Under the pieces are notes generated by a model. It did not search any database and was not told the DNA's origin. It saw only the letters and a program-made list of their open reading frames with translations. A stretch of DNA of 64,000 bases from NCBI RefSeq assembly GCF_037975245.1, contig NC_092570.1, forward strand, positions 3,692,001-3,756,000, in the 5' to 3' direction. The translations under genes were made by a program, and so were the position numbers. Positions 1 to 13,900 of this stretch are shown here, piece by piece (position 1 is the stretch's first letter; the number at the start of each line of letters is the position of its first letter). Origin of the DNA: Apostichopus japonicus. Its lineage: Eukaryota; Echinodermata; Holothuroidea; Aspidochirotida; Stichopodidae.

Positions 1-98
1 ATTGTAACGACTTCCCCAATAATTCTAACCATTGTGGAAGGGTAATAACACGAAAAATGATTGTATGTTATTGGCATGCGATGTAATAAGCTATCCAT

Positions 99-216
99 GC
101 CTATATGCACATTAGTATGTTGAACGCGCGCGAAAAATTTTGGTTATATTTTTCGTGCAAGTTGTTACAGCCCCCCCCCCCCCCCCCATTCAAATTGGGC
201 TCCTACGCCTATGGGC
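99..216 (+). repeat. Dispersed repeat, copy 1 (inverted relative to 33118-33227)
   Basis: This ~115-bp segment matches the reverse complement of 33118-33227. Shared blocks in order are gcctatatg, cattagtatgttgaacgcgc (near match), gaaaaa-ttttggt, tatatttttcg, gttacag, a long C run, and caaattgggctcctacgc. Two diverged copies in opposite orientation indicate an interspersed repeat family. I see no coding capacity in either copy. Confidence 0.7.
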
Positions 217-3200
217 ATAGGACATATCAATGTACCACCACAGGACATTTTTTTTTCGAAACTACAAGAATAGTTGTTTCTCGCCTGTATTGCTACAGTA
301 CCATAGTAGTACGCTGTCTGTCTACAAACTAGTACCAAACCATATAATCCGCTCTACCAGGAGACTTCGTAGCTAACCGAATGGTAACACACCACTCGGT
401 TGAAGCACCACCGACTATAAATGCACAATATACAGCACACAAATGTATACATATCCATATTTACCCTTTTGGTGCTCACCCCCTAACCCCACCCCCCCCC
501 CCTTCAACTCCGAACTACTGGCTACGGTCCTAATCCAGATGTATGCCTTCCCTTCTTTAAAGGGTCCTGACTCAGATGAAACAGGACACAATGACATGAA
601 TAACTGCAACACTTCAAGCCTAAAGTTTTTTAAAAGGTCATAAATACGTGGGCCTATCATTTCATATCATGGACTTCACATGGTTGACTATATAAGCACT
701 ATGCAGGGTGCGTACACAGTACACTAAATGATACATTATTTCCATTATTAGAAGACTTATCCCCTTTTCTCCCTCCAAACCCCTCCCCCCCCCCCAAAAA
801 AAAAATAACCTCTTTGAGACATGAAATCCTGATGTATTTCAGCCTAGAAATTAGGTCTACACACATGATTTTGTTACTGTATGTTAATACATCGTTCTGT
901 GTGGTTAAAATAGGGAGATGTACACTGCCCCTTTAACCCCTGGATCTGTGTGATCGATGGAATGTTTATTATTAACGTCATCATTTGATTCTTGGACAAC
1001 GGTACACCAACAATGCCATCACAATTTCCTAAAATAAAGGTTAATAAAAAATATATAAAAATATGAGGCAAAAAAAATGTAAACACAATCTTAGAGATAA
1101 TTTGTTAACGTCAAATATATTTTGCTGACAATGGATAAACCATTAACACATTCATGCATCCCTTTACATACAAAATCATTCCTTGCTACGTTTTCAGAAC
1201 ATTCTTTTATTGACATAGATTCATAGAAGATTACAAAATTTCAATCATGCACCACCCTCCACCCCAAATGGTTGGGTAATAGCAGTAAAACATAAAACTC
1301 GCAAATAACGTGGCTAGCAAGAGATGTCAACGAGTTACCACGAAACTTTGAAAAGGAATATTTTTAAGTTGAAGCTAAAAAATGTGCTTAGATTCCAGAG
1401 CAGCAACAAGAGAGTAACCAAATGGGTAATGTTGGAGTGAATTGGCGAGAAGAGTTGGCCAGATGCTTCAGTCTTTATTCTCGGCTTCAAAATCTCAACA
1501 AACAAAAACAGAAATGCAAGACGCAACATGTTTGCATATTCATGTCATGAACACTAAACTGAACTATATTATGACTGAATCTGTTAAATGTTGACATTTG
1601 CTTGAAATTTAACCAATCTCACTATAAAAAAAAGAAGAAATTTTAAGGGGAAAACGAGCAAACTGTCATCTGAAAAAGCCGGAACATGTTACCATGACCA
1701 TTACACTACTAACACCACCCCACCGTTTACAAATTCATTTGCAGATAAGAGAAAATCGCTCTTATTGATAGAATGACGAAAGAGCATTGACCTATTGACC
1801 TTGGTAGGAATGTAAATAATGGAATGGAAGGTAACCCTTTAGCTGTTTAAATGTAACTCCATTTCAGCTGCTAATTAAACAATACAAATATCATTAACAA
1901 TGAGCCAATCTTGCTGCACTACCTGCCAATCAATACTCGGTTCAATCGACTACTTCATTGTTCTCTGCATGTGCTGTACGTCGCACCCCCCCCCCCTCCC
2001 GCTTCATGTGTAAAAGAGGAAAGAATCGGCTAGCTATTATTTGCTGAAGCACTTCTTGACAACCGTCCATGTTTAGTCCTTATACAAGGATGTACGATTA
2101 GGCTAGGCTGAGCATTCACCAGCTAATAAAAACGTTGTAGCCTAACGTACCACTGGAATCATATAAACACTTGATCTACCAGAGCGATTTTCATAAACAT
2201 CTTTTGGAAACCTTGTTATGTGATAGCCTATCATAAAATGTAGGTTGAATCAAAGTCTTTGCCCAGCAGGATACATTACACTGCAAACACACACTGCTGC
2301 ATTATAAAATGATATCTTATTTTTTTCCCTTGCTGTTTACTAATAATAGAAAGATGTAGAAAATATAAAATGGTTGGTGTGTAAACAAACAGTGAATGCA
2401 TCCATGGAAAACATGGACTTTTGGTATAGGTTCACATTGAGCAAAGTTTGATGGATACTAAATGAAGAGTTAAGAAAAGTGAGCGGGGGGGGGGGGGGTG
2501 GAGAAGAAAGAAAAAGGAGGAATATTCAGTGATGTGAGAGTTAAAGATGGCACAGCAATACACAGACGTAAGAGGGTTTCAACCAAATGGTGCATTTGGC
2601 TACAAAATGCGTGATTTTCCATGCAACAAACAGATGCAGACAGTGTCACTGTTTGACAATCGACAATTTGTTATAGACATGTAATATGTTTATACAACAC
2701 GTTAACATCTGATAGGGTGTCAAGTTTAACAAACAGACCAGAGTTGATTGTACCATAAATTCAGACTGGGATCCTACTATATCTTACAAGTTTAAAATAG
2801 TCCATACAAAACCTTAACAAAGAGTATGTACCAAAAAGCAAATTTAATTTGCAGGGAAAAAAACATGACCAATACAAAACTGAAATGAGTTTATAACATT
2901 GCCTGGCTGTTTTCTTGCTGAGGATACAGTTTTAAAGTGCTAGGTTTTTTTTGGCAAATATCAGACCAGGAATAGGCTAATGTTCTACATTTCCCCTCCC
3001 ACAATCCCCCTCCCCAAAATATATATAAAAACTTGAGAAATATCATCACAAACTAATATGAAAGTTCAAAATAGCAAATTCATGGAGATTACAGTACTAC
3101 GAATATTATAAAAAGAAGGTTAATATCGATTCTGAGAGACTCTATTAACCACCATATTAATTTTGCCCCCTACTAGAAGCTTTAGTTAGGTGGACTTGAC

Positions 3201-4390
3201 AACCATCACCATAAAAGTTTGATCTATCACACTTTTCATGCTAGCATAGCTTTGTTAAGGCAATATTCTCACATATTTGGCAAAGCTTATCAGTAGAAAT
3301 AAAGAAAAAATTTAATCAAAATCGGCTTAAAATCATTCAATGGAGGAAAGATTGTTTGCCTTAAAAAACTTTTGATCACACACATTACACTACAAGCAAG
3401 TATTAAATGTTACTCCAGTCGACAACACCACCAACAGTAAGAACTTGGATTATCATGACTTCTCTGTATCCTGATGCGAAACACAACCGTTGTGTGGTGT
3501 TTAATAGTACACAGCGCCATATGTTTCTCACTTACAGTTCGGAACATTAAATTTCCATTAAGAAAAAAATTGTTGTGTAATCTCCCTTTTCCCCCCTTTT
3601 ATTTTGGCAATTAATATCCAATGTTACATTTCACATTTATTCAACAATTTTTTTTATCGCGTTTACGATAACGAGGCAAGCCACCCGAAAATGTATCGGA
3701 AAATATTAATTTTCCTGATTCTATTTGTACATATTCTGACAATTTTCCGAACTGATCTGTCTTGATAATCCAGGTTGTTACCCTACTAGAAGATTAATCA
3801 CTCTCGCATGCACCATTTGAACAGTAAGCAAGAGTGTAGCCCCTCGATTTAACTAGGATATTTAATTAATATATTTAATCGTTAATTCAATATTATTGGA
3901 AAACATCATGCATTACATGCAAAGGAATTCTTCAAAACTTGAGAAAACGGCCCTATTTCCCACTATTTAGGTCCCATGTATTCAAACTGTTTTGACCCTC
4001 CCCCCTCCCCCCAATCAATGTGAAACATTTTTTACATGACTACAAGAGCTTAGTTGCAAAAGGATTTTATATTATACATCTTATGAAGTAATTTTATATG
4101 TACAAGATTTGTAATCCTTTTTTTTAAGACAAATATTGGCAAATTTTTTCCTCCAGTTGTCCTCCAAAATATTTTTGTGACTCTAGAAAAAAATCTCGAC
4201 CCTCAGTATGAATACCAGGGATTCAGGCAATGGTTAGTAATTCTATCCAGAAGTAAGGTTTGGCACAGATGGAGTTTTAAGTAATTAATCTTCAAATACA
4301 AAGATTGTTCATTACCTAAATTGATAGCCTTACTGCTGTCATTTCATGTTGGATTGTAAATTTTTTTTCTGCCTTTTTATCCCCAAGACT

Positions 4391-4481
4391 CACTGGTTTA
4401 GGGATTTATGAGCGACGATACTTACCCATCTCCCACTCCACATCCACCTTAACTACACATTGGAATGTTTAAGCACTGCGA
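4391..4481 (+). repeat. Isolated terminal-repeat fragment of the DIRS-like element
   Basis: The segment runs cactggtttagggattta, then gagcgacgatacttac, then tctcccactccaca, then aactacacatt-ggaatgttt and aagcactgcg. The inner part matches the terminal repeat at 25521-25660, and the outer part matches the reverse complement of the internal complementary region at about 26150-26185. No second terminus or recombinase is nearby, so this is a solo or truncated end in the 3' flank of PLSCR. Confidence 0.7.
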
Positions 4482-4872
4482 GTGTACTTCAACACCAGAT
4501 TGGGATGAAACCAACACAGATTAATACAGCATCAAAATGATGGACAGATTATTACCTGTCTGGCCGGTACACAAGGTCAAGGGTCATTCATACTTACTGT
4601 ACCTCCAGGACAATTGTGTTAAAATGAAACCCCAAGTTCAGTGGTGTCAAAGATCGGTAACATTGTTATGAAAATTTATCTTTTAATTCCAAGGGATGAT
4701 ATGAGAGACGTACAATGAGAATACAACATTTATAGAGATTTCAATATTCAAAAAGTTATTCAAAAATGTGAGAAAGGTGAGGCAGGAGGGGAATAAAAAA
4801 AAACAGGATAGCTCAGATTGAGGATAAAGATGATGAAAAATAAAATAATAGGGAGAAGCGGTGAGTAGTTGA

Positions 4873-4935
4873 TCAGTAGAACCCTGATTTGTTTTGATCC
4901 TTCTGGTTGCCAGAACGCTCAAAGAACATGAAATC
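4873..4935 (-). CDS. PLSCR: PLSCR coding exon 7 (C-terminal tail)
   Basis: An acceptor with a long T tract and CTGCAG precedes GAT TTC ATG TTC TTT GAG, giving DFMFFE, which continues ACFLI from exon 6 exactly as in other scramblases. The remaining 14 residues are a polar tail ending GFY before TGA. It completes the membrane helix and the short outer tail. It is 63 nt long, too short to be found except by extending the family motif. Confidence 0.93.
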   Translation of the reverse strand, partial: DFMFFERSGNQKDQNKSGFY

Positions 4936-7900
4936 CTGCAGAAAAAAATGAAATGGTTCAGAGGTCATTTGGGATCAACATGCACAGCCACGGTGAAAAT
5001 AGTGGGGGACAGACATTTCGTAGTTGTGAGTTTATTAAAATGAAATTAACAAAAAGTAAAAGACATTCTGCCATTGTTTTATGCAAGTGATTTCATTTAT
5101 TGATGCACAGCTCTGTTTTAGAAATTTATTTGATCGTTGATAGTCCAATTTTGAATACAGACAAGATTCATCGCCTTTAATGTGTTATCTTTAATTTTTC
5201 TCATCATTAATGACAAATCTGCACCAACTATCTATAATAAATACAGAAAACATTTTAAACAATTTGAGATTTTTTTTTTTTTTTTTCATGACTACAGGGG
5301 TGGTACCTGTACTGTATGTGGGGGAAATAAGAAGAAGAAGAAAGAAACTTCCATAGAGCCTTTGCTTCATGGCATCTATGTTAGGAGAAGAGATAACTAC
5401 TACTGCTTTTCATGTTAAAAAGGATGCATTGCAATTTCTACGTTATTGGACAGAGCCTTTTCCCAAGGTAACGGCAAGCGGGGCACGAGGCATAGACTTT
5501 CTTTCTCACTCATCAAACTTGCAGTTTATCATCCAGAGCAAACATCTAGCAAAGTTATTAATGTCCCTTCTTACCATTTTAATAGTTATAGAAAGCAAAG
5601 GAGTCAAGTTAAACCAGAGAAAATTTTCCCAGGGGTTATTACTTTTCTAGGAAGTTTCGTCAACAAACGAGTTAAAATGTTAGTCGACTCATTGACAAGA
5701 TGCAAACGGGGAAAAAATAAACGAAACTGTGGGAGGATTAATCAGATTAAAAAACTGTGGGAGGATTAATCAGATTAAAAAAAAAAAAAAAAAAAAAAAA
5801 AGACCAAAAGGAATTGACTTGAAAAGTTTGTGGCATATATGATAACCACAGATCTCTACTGGGAGCTTCCAAATGAGAGCTCTAAAGTTGCTGTCAGACA
5901 AAAAGTCTGGTGCCATTTTGAGTCCCAAACCATCCCCATCTACCACCCCACTGGCCTTACAAAATGGCATTCTTTGTTGTTTTCCATCCCACGCTTCGTT
6001 AGGTAAGGTGTAAACAAGCAAGTCGGAAGTTGCTTTCTTCTCTTAAAAAATTAATAATAACAACAATATCCATATCCAATGAGGTGACAGACATGAAGGA
6101 GAAGCAAACTCAGTGTGAAAAGCTGACATACAAAACGATATGATTAACATGTCAGTGAAGACAAATACCATGTCTTCCCATGATCCACTGCAAATGACAT
6201 ACTGTGAGATGGACAGCAGCCTACGTCCTGCTCGGGGAAATCAACAAACTATCAGCCCTGAGCTGACAAGACATATGTGTATGACACAGCAAGAAACATA
6301 CCCAATTATCAACTTCAGCATTACATTTACCTGATGCACAAGATGAACAAGGCGAGCGAGGGTTTGCTATGTTGATTTTGTAACCCATTTAAATATTCTA
6401 CTAATTACAATATATATCTATATATATATACTGTACTGTATATATATATGTATATATTAAAAAATCCCTGAGACAAATATTATCTGCTATCTTTTTGTTT
6501 TTCCTTTTTTTTCTAAATCTTTTTGTGAAATGACATGTTTCTAGTTGGAACAATTAATGGACAGCCTAACATATAACAGAGATGAATTCATTTGAGGTTT
6601 TGCAGCACCCTAGAGGTTAATATCTATGACTGTGCTATGGGTATAACCATTTTTGCAGTACCTCAACATGTTGACAAGCTGTGCTATTATCTGGCTGCAA
6701 AAGTGTCTCATGATGCAGGACTGACTTATAAAGAGGAAGTTTAACTAGTTTACGGAAGTTTAGTTCAACTAGTTCATGCTCAAATTGGTACTTGAAATAG
6801 CAAAGGGTATAGCCTACTACTTTGATGCGAATTACAAGGATAAATCTGGTTGTTACTACATAGAACAAACTAGACAACCCTCAAATACTATCCTTGCATG
6901 TCAGAGAATTTCAAGTTTAAGTCTTAACATAATCTGACTGCAGGGTCATATTAACGCAAGAAAAGTGAAAATTGCCTACAATTTCACCTACAAAATTGTT
7001 GAACGTTCCCTAAAAGAATTAACGTAATAATACAAGGACTGAACATGTGAGTACATAATGAAACATACATGATCCTTGTACACTTTCAAGAGTCTTTCCA
7101 GCCCCTCACAAAAAAAAGTGTCACCTCACATGGTCACACCCCCCCACCCCTCCCCTACATGTAACAAAAACTAAAAAGAATTCAAGAGAAGGTTGAGCTA
7201 CTGATCACTTTGTTTGACATTAGCATTTCCAAACTCTTCAACTATGTTCTTCATAGCTTGTTCCATGGCGCATAAATATTTGGAATTTGTTTTCCCCCTT
7301 CCTTCCCCCACTCCCCGCCCACTATGAGTAAACTGCACAATCACCGGTGGCATCGTAGTATTATTAAAAACCGCTTGGACTTACTCCAAACTTGTATAAA
7401 ATAGAGCTCATAAACCTCAGAAATTGATTTTATAGATATTACGAGCAGAACTGAGGGGATGGTTTCCTTTTTCACCTTACATGGAAGTTTTAGACCACAG
7501 TTAACTTCATTATAACAACATTGGTGTTTATTTCATTTTTCTACCTTAGTTTTGAAACAAGCAAAAACTTGAGTGAATGACACCAACATTTTTCACTTGC
7601 AATCCATCGTACAAGATCTTCGTTGGTTTATCACTCACGTGACAATATTTTATACCAGCAGAAAAACGTATACTTCTTTGTGGACGTTGCGGATTATTTG
7701 CAGTACATTCTAACCCCAAATTTGTTAAATTGAGAAACTGGATTGTCGATTTACCACATTGCAATCTTGTAACGTGCATTTGTTCGCACTCAGGAATTCG
7801 ATTGCAGTTAACAGATTGTAATTTCAGATTTTGAGAAGCAGATAAATATTTTTTGAGGATCAGTGCGATACTTACGATGAGGAAGCAGGCAGCCAGGGTA

Positions 7901-10900
7901 ACGGCCTTCATCCTGACATCAAGATCCATGGGAAAGGAGACGCCAAAGTTATCAGCATCCGTGAAATACTCCTTCACCAAACCTGTCCACTGTTTGGAGA
8001 TCTTACCGACCTTTGTGCTGCCGTCTGCAGACATGACCTGAAATGAGGGTTAAAGGTCAACTACCATCAAACGGGGCGACTATTCAGAAATCTCTTGTTA
8101 CGTGTCTCGGAGTTAAAAACTACATTTTCAAGAAAGTAGAAGAGTAATAACTGGATGAAAACTAAACTTATGATAGAAAAAAACAAAGGTTAAGAAACTA
8201 CTTAGATCTCTCAAAGTTAAAGAGAGGCTGACATTTTGACCCTAGCATTAAATGCTTGAAAGCACTATGACTTTGAAGGAGTTCACTTTTGACAAAGATA
8301 CTGGTGGGAACAAAATATCAAGCTCTCTGAATTCGGACAGTAACAACTAGATTTTTAACAACGCCATGAAACGACAAGGTACAATCTCAAACTTATAACT
8401 GGACTGTACTGAGAAGATGTATATCAATCAACGGGCACACTTGGCCTTTTATATCAATCAATCAATCCCCCATGCTAGTATCTTATTGATCAAATCCTAT
8501 CTGTGATGGCAACCCATTCAGCACTCTGTCCCTCCCAATTGGCAGAAGGGTAACTGGCTGGTGATGGTGAGTGAGAGGAGGCGGGGGGGGGGGTGGGGGG
8601 ATTGGTGAGGGTATATGTCCAAATAGATTGCTCCAGGACCAGACTACAACCTTACAGTTGAGTATTAGGGGAGACTCTCTACTGACCCTCGATGATTTGT
8701 CCCGGCACCCCCAGACAACGTCATTTCTTCTTCTCATTGTTTGTTTGTATCTGAATTATCTGACACTTGCCCTCTACCCTTAAACATCCACCCATCAAAG
8801 CAGAACTATGTGTAGGTGGTTTAATGCACAAAGTGTATTCTATTTCTTCTTGCAAACCCTCCCCGGTCAAAAAATACGTAAAAGGTATGCTCTATTATAT
8901 TGAACATTTATATTGGACATTTTAGCATTATCTAGCCAATTTTTGCATAAGTCACTGTGAAGTCAGTCTCTATAACCCTTACATCAAATTCCACATCTCC
9001 ACACATGTTCCAGGTACAGAGCGGACCGTCGATACGGAGAATGGTCTCTTCTCGTTCATTCTCAATCGTAAACTTTGGGAAACAGACGCTCCAGGACTGC
9101 TTGACATAACCGATCACTGTCCCGGGAGGTGAGCTCACTTCCAGTTTCTGCAAGCAACTATTTTTGGGGAAAAAAATGATAATAAAGAAGAAGAAAAGAA
9201 AAGTGAATCAAGTTGGCGGAAAAGGCAAATATTTCTATGTTCCTGTAAGGTAATAGCCTGCATGAAAGTTCTCCATGAATTTAAAAAGAGAAAGAGAAAA
9301 TAATAATGATGATATTTATTCCAACTAGGTCCAAAGACTTCCTGAGAATTTCATCGTTTTCAGATTCTTTAAGATCGATAAGGAAAGTAAAATATATACG
9401 CTGTAATCAAAGCAGTGAATTTTCAGGTTACCAGGACATTCTAGGCACGGTAGAACAAGGTGCTAAGGTTGTGAGGAGACAGGTAAGCAAGGAGCGATGT
9501 AGATGCTGTAACCAAAGTAGTGAATTTTCAGGCAGAGGTCAACAAATGAAACCGTTGAAGGTTAGGAAGATACTTCATCCTGTCGGTATTGTGAACAGTG
9601 GGTGGATCACTTGGTAATTCTGAGCAATCTCATGCATTTGTGTTTGTAACAGTGGGTGGCTCCAGGGAGGTATCACATTTTACTTCTGAGTAATCTTATC
9701 TATATGTATGAGCATTGGGAACAGTAGGTGGATCCAGCAGGGATCACCTTTTAATTCTGAGTAATCTCATCCATATGAATGAGTATTGGGAACAGTGGGT
9801 GGATCCAATAGGGATCATCTTATAATTCCCCTGAATAATCTCATCCATATATATGTATGAGCATTGGGAACAGTGGGTGGATCCAACAGGGATCATCTTA
9901 TAATTCTGAATAATCTCATCCATATATATGTATGAGTATTGGGCACAGTGGGTGGATCCAGCAGGGATCAACTTATAACTCTGAATAATCTCATCCATAT
10001 ATATGTATGAGTATTGGGAACAGTGGGTGGATCCAGTGAGGGATCACCTTTACATTCTGAATAATCTTATCTATGTTTGAGTGTTGGGAACAGTGGGTGG
10101 ATCCAGCAGGGATCATGTTATAATTCTGAATAATCTCATCCATATATATGTATGAGTATTGGGAACAGTGGGTGGATCCAGTGAGGGATCACCTTTACAT
10201 TCTGCATAATCTTTTCTATGTTTGAGTATTGGGAACAGTGTGTGTATCCAGCAGGGATCATAATTCTGAATGATCTCATCCATATGAATGAGTATTGAGA
10301 ACAGTGGGTGGATCCAGCAGGGATCATCTTTTAATTCTGGGAAACCAAGTCCACATCCAATATTCTTCTAACCATAAGGTGGATCCAGCAGGCATCAACT
10401 TGCCATAGTCATGCACAAAGCTTCTTTTTTTTGGACAAATACCATTCACTTGAGTCCAGTGTGTTACTCATTATGTTCAAATCTCAACCTTCAAAATGCA
10501 AAACGAAGCAATATTTTTTTGAAGTATGAGACATGGCTATTGATATGTCCAGGTAACTATGTTAATTGAAGTTCTTGACACACTTATCAAATACCAATTA
10601 AAAAATGAGCAGTTACCATGGAAACCAACAAGATGTACATCTCAATGGACGACTCAAGTGGATGATATCTCTCTGAGTATTGTCTAGAATCTTCATGTCG
10701 AAACATCGTGCATTCCCGCAGCAGTTTCTGGTACAGCAGTCCGAATCTAGACACACAAAAACAAACAATAAACTTGATTCTTAAAACAGACTGAGAAGCC
10801 ACAGCAATGTTAAATTAGAAATTTAGAGCCAAATAACAAAGATGGAATTACACAAAAAGAAAACAAAGATTTGTCATAAAGTTCACAAAATATTTAAATA

Positions 10901-13900
10901 TCTATGTCTGAAAATCATTATGGTATTGCAGTAGTAATTATTAAGCAGTGATTGTAAACAGGAAATAAAATGATTATCATGTACGGGTACTGTAGCATGG
11001 CTCTAGGTTGACTTTCCATAAGGAATATTCAATGCCACTTCTAGAAGAATTATGTACACTTGTGCAATTCAAGTAGTGTTTGGAAATGGCTGGAAACTTT
11101 TGAAGTATACTGCTCTGAACTTCTAACATTACATATCAACCACTGTGTATAGAACAGCTTAGCAAAGCACAGCATAACAACTCAATACCAAACATCTTTT
11201 TTTTTGAGGCCAAACTTAAATTTGGACACAAGATTTCCAAAGTTTCCACAATTGTTATGACCTCAAATTATGAAGTTTTGTGGTTTGAGGTAAATTTTGA
11301 TTATGAATCTTTTCTTTGTTTTGCACTTTAATCAACTATTCACACTGTAACTTGTTTAAGGTAAGTGGTGATGTGAAATAGCTGAAAATCATTTGAAGTA
11401 TGCTGCTCTCAACGAGGGTGCTAAGGTTAAGGGGAGACAGGTAAGCGAGGAGCAAAGTTAATACAAAACAACTTAGAGGGAAATTTAATTAGTTAGTAAG
11501 CCACCTGAATCACTCAAGTTTCTTTCTACTATCTTTGTGATTTAATACCTAAAAGTATTTCATATTATTTTCTGTCAATATTGATGTTCTCACTCTTACA
11601 GTATGTTAATTAATATCTCATCTCTTTGTAATGTTTCCTTAACGATTGATTCATTAAAAATTGCACCTACTTCAAGTTTTGTTTTAATGTCATGGCTCAT
11701 TGTCCGGGGGACAACTGGCAAATAATCCTTACAAATTTTGCCCTGAGTGATGTAAACAGCCAGCACTGCCTAGTGCAAATCCTTAATATTTGATAAAATT
11801 ATAGCTAGATTCAAGGTACTGTATTTAAGACCAAACAGTGACACAGTTGGTACTGTACATTGTAATGCAATACATTATCTCAGTCACTAAATTTAGATTT
11901 TATTACACTTTATTACCTCTGGGTTTAAACAACATACAATATCAATGTTCAAATTAGCAAACAAGATAATCATCCTGTAAAAATTGGCAAAAGTCAATAT
12001 TTTGTGAATCTAAAGAATGTATCCAGACTGTCAGTTAATACAGGGATAAAGAAACACAATAATTGATTTTACCATCATAAAGTGACACATCTTCAGAATC
12101 TATAACTAACAAATTAATTATGATAACGAGCTGTAAATAATAAAGGTAACACTGGAAAGTCAAGCTGTAGATAGTAAACAAAACGCTGGAAACTGATCGT
12201 GAAAACAAACAAACCAAGCCAACGCTCAACTGCTGCGTTTGACAAATATTATTTGTCAATGTTTAGCTGTTAATTATTCTTTCATCAAGGGGTGACTGAA
12301 GGGATCACATAGTTGTAAACAAGATATTGTTAAATTGTTAAAACTGAAGAGGGGAAATACCTTGAGCAACATTTCGTTCTTCTGAAGGTAACATTTTGCA
12401 TTTTATAAAGGAGGCCAGTGTGGTTCGGGGATCAGTGAAAGCAACTCCCCCCCCCCAACCCATTGGAGGTGTGTGGGCTTCATCTAAAAACTTTGTTAGA
12501 CTTCACATGGTGCATTCCAAGTCATATTTAGAATATACTTGAAGTCATAGTTCGGTCTTAAGTCTTAAGTTTGCATTAATTTAAATACTTTTTTGTCTGA
12601 AGTTGGCAGGGGTGTGGTGTTGGAGGTGGGGGGGGGAGGGGAAGTGTACTGTTTACCCCTTCCTTACCACTGCACTAGGATGCTGAGAATTTTATCAATG
12701 CCATAATCCCACTTTAATGCTCTTTAAGGTCAAATTGCAAACTTTAACTGATTTCATCAATTCTTATTCAAAAGAAATTGAATAACAAATATCTCCCTTG
12801 AAGTAAAATGTAGCAAATTTGCATCATTCCTTTCGGATGGATTTAAAAGGCAAAATTCATGGTACACCACCGAAAACGTGGAATGAAATATTAATTTACC
12901 TTCGGCAGCAAAGTAGACTTGTTGTCCCAAGGTATTCTTAACGATATACTTATTTGCCGTCTCAAAGCCAGTGAAAGCTGGAAGGGAGAAAGAAAGACAA
13001 GAATAAAAATATATGAAAGAAAATAAAAACTGATACTGTAGTTTAAGAAATAAAAGATGGTATAAAATATCTGTACTATACCTGAAAACAAAATGAAATT
13101 TTGGTTTGGACACAAAGTAAAACCAAAAGGTACAAAACTGACTTTTACAATATAACAGCTTTGATAAGCTTTTGAAGGGCATAGAGTTTAGTTTTGATCA
13201 ACATTAATAATTTCCTGATCGAGGTTCAACATACATGTGCATAATCAAACCCTTTCTTCTTTTTGTTTGTATCCGTACGTATTTGAACGTTGTCTCTAAT
13301 AAATTGTGTTTCATGAGCTCCCATTCGCTGATAACCTGATCACGTGAACGACTACACCAACGAGAGTATGTGTACTACAGTATGCATTTACATTACATCA
13401 CAGCCTACTGAAGGGATCTTCCCGCGGATTAACCGTGTGATCGTAAAAAGGATATTGTTCTTAGCACTGATAGGCTTGTTGCGTAACACGAGCTCAGCAC
13501 TGAACAGTCTGAACGGGTTAAATATGAAGTAAAGCGGAGATCTGATCTTAGCTGCCGTATTCTATGACAAAATTTAACAAAGTGTTGTAAATCTCTCAAC
13601 ATCATGCAGTATGTTTGTTACATCTAGGCAAATACAGCAATCATTGCATGCTGCAGATGTTACAGTACTACAACATACTGTAGGTCTTGGAAGACTAATA
13701 TGGCTTATATACATGTTTTCATATCTGCAGCAGCTGGACGAAGGATTCAGTAAGAGGAGGGGAGCAAGATAAAAGCTGAGACAAAGTCCACCACTCACTG
13801 CACTGTCTGGTCATACAAGGCTACACTGGTACAAACGAATAAACTTGAGTAAGATAGCTACGGTAGCTGATCTACTCCATCATAGGAGACATAGATTCAG

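Larger units (their letters stand above)
1..4872. other. 3' flank / probable 3' UTR of the scramblase gene, no coding exon seen
   Basis: No open frame here resembles a protein. The part just below 4873 should be PLSCR 3' UTR because the stop codon is there, but the cleavage site cannot be placed. The nearest minus-strand AATAAA-type signals I see (as tttatt on the plus strand) are near 3598 and 1205. The stretch also has C/G runs near 170, 490, 785, 1986 and 2487, a dispersed repeat at 99-216 and a DIRS terminal-repeat fragment at 4391-4481. Confidence 0.5.
4936..7875 (-). other. PLSCR intron 6
   Basis: This 2.9-kb intron opens with GTAAGT and ends CTGCAG. It contains a 29-bp direct duplication followed by an A run (5725-5802) and a TA microsatellite (6410-6460). 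Open frames at 5182-5769 and 5770-6021 are low complexity and show no family. Reading through the donor from exon 6 stays open to 7546 but loses all family similarity. Confidence 0.85.

Noticed and set aside
5182-5769. Overlapping plus-strand frames including a CTVCGG string
   Set aside because: Low-complexity phenylalanine and lysine runs and no family match; lies within scramblase intron 6, antisense.
7546-7875. Minus-strand extension of the scramblase frame beyond residue 275
   Set aside because: It follows a good GTAAGT donor, loses family similarity at that point, and the correct C-terminus is encoded at 4873-4935.
9585-10395. CRISPR-like array
   Set aside because: Units are contiguous and degenerate without unique spacers, and the host is eukaryotic; it is a minisatellite.
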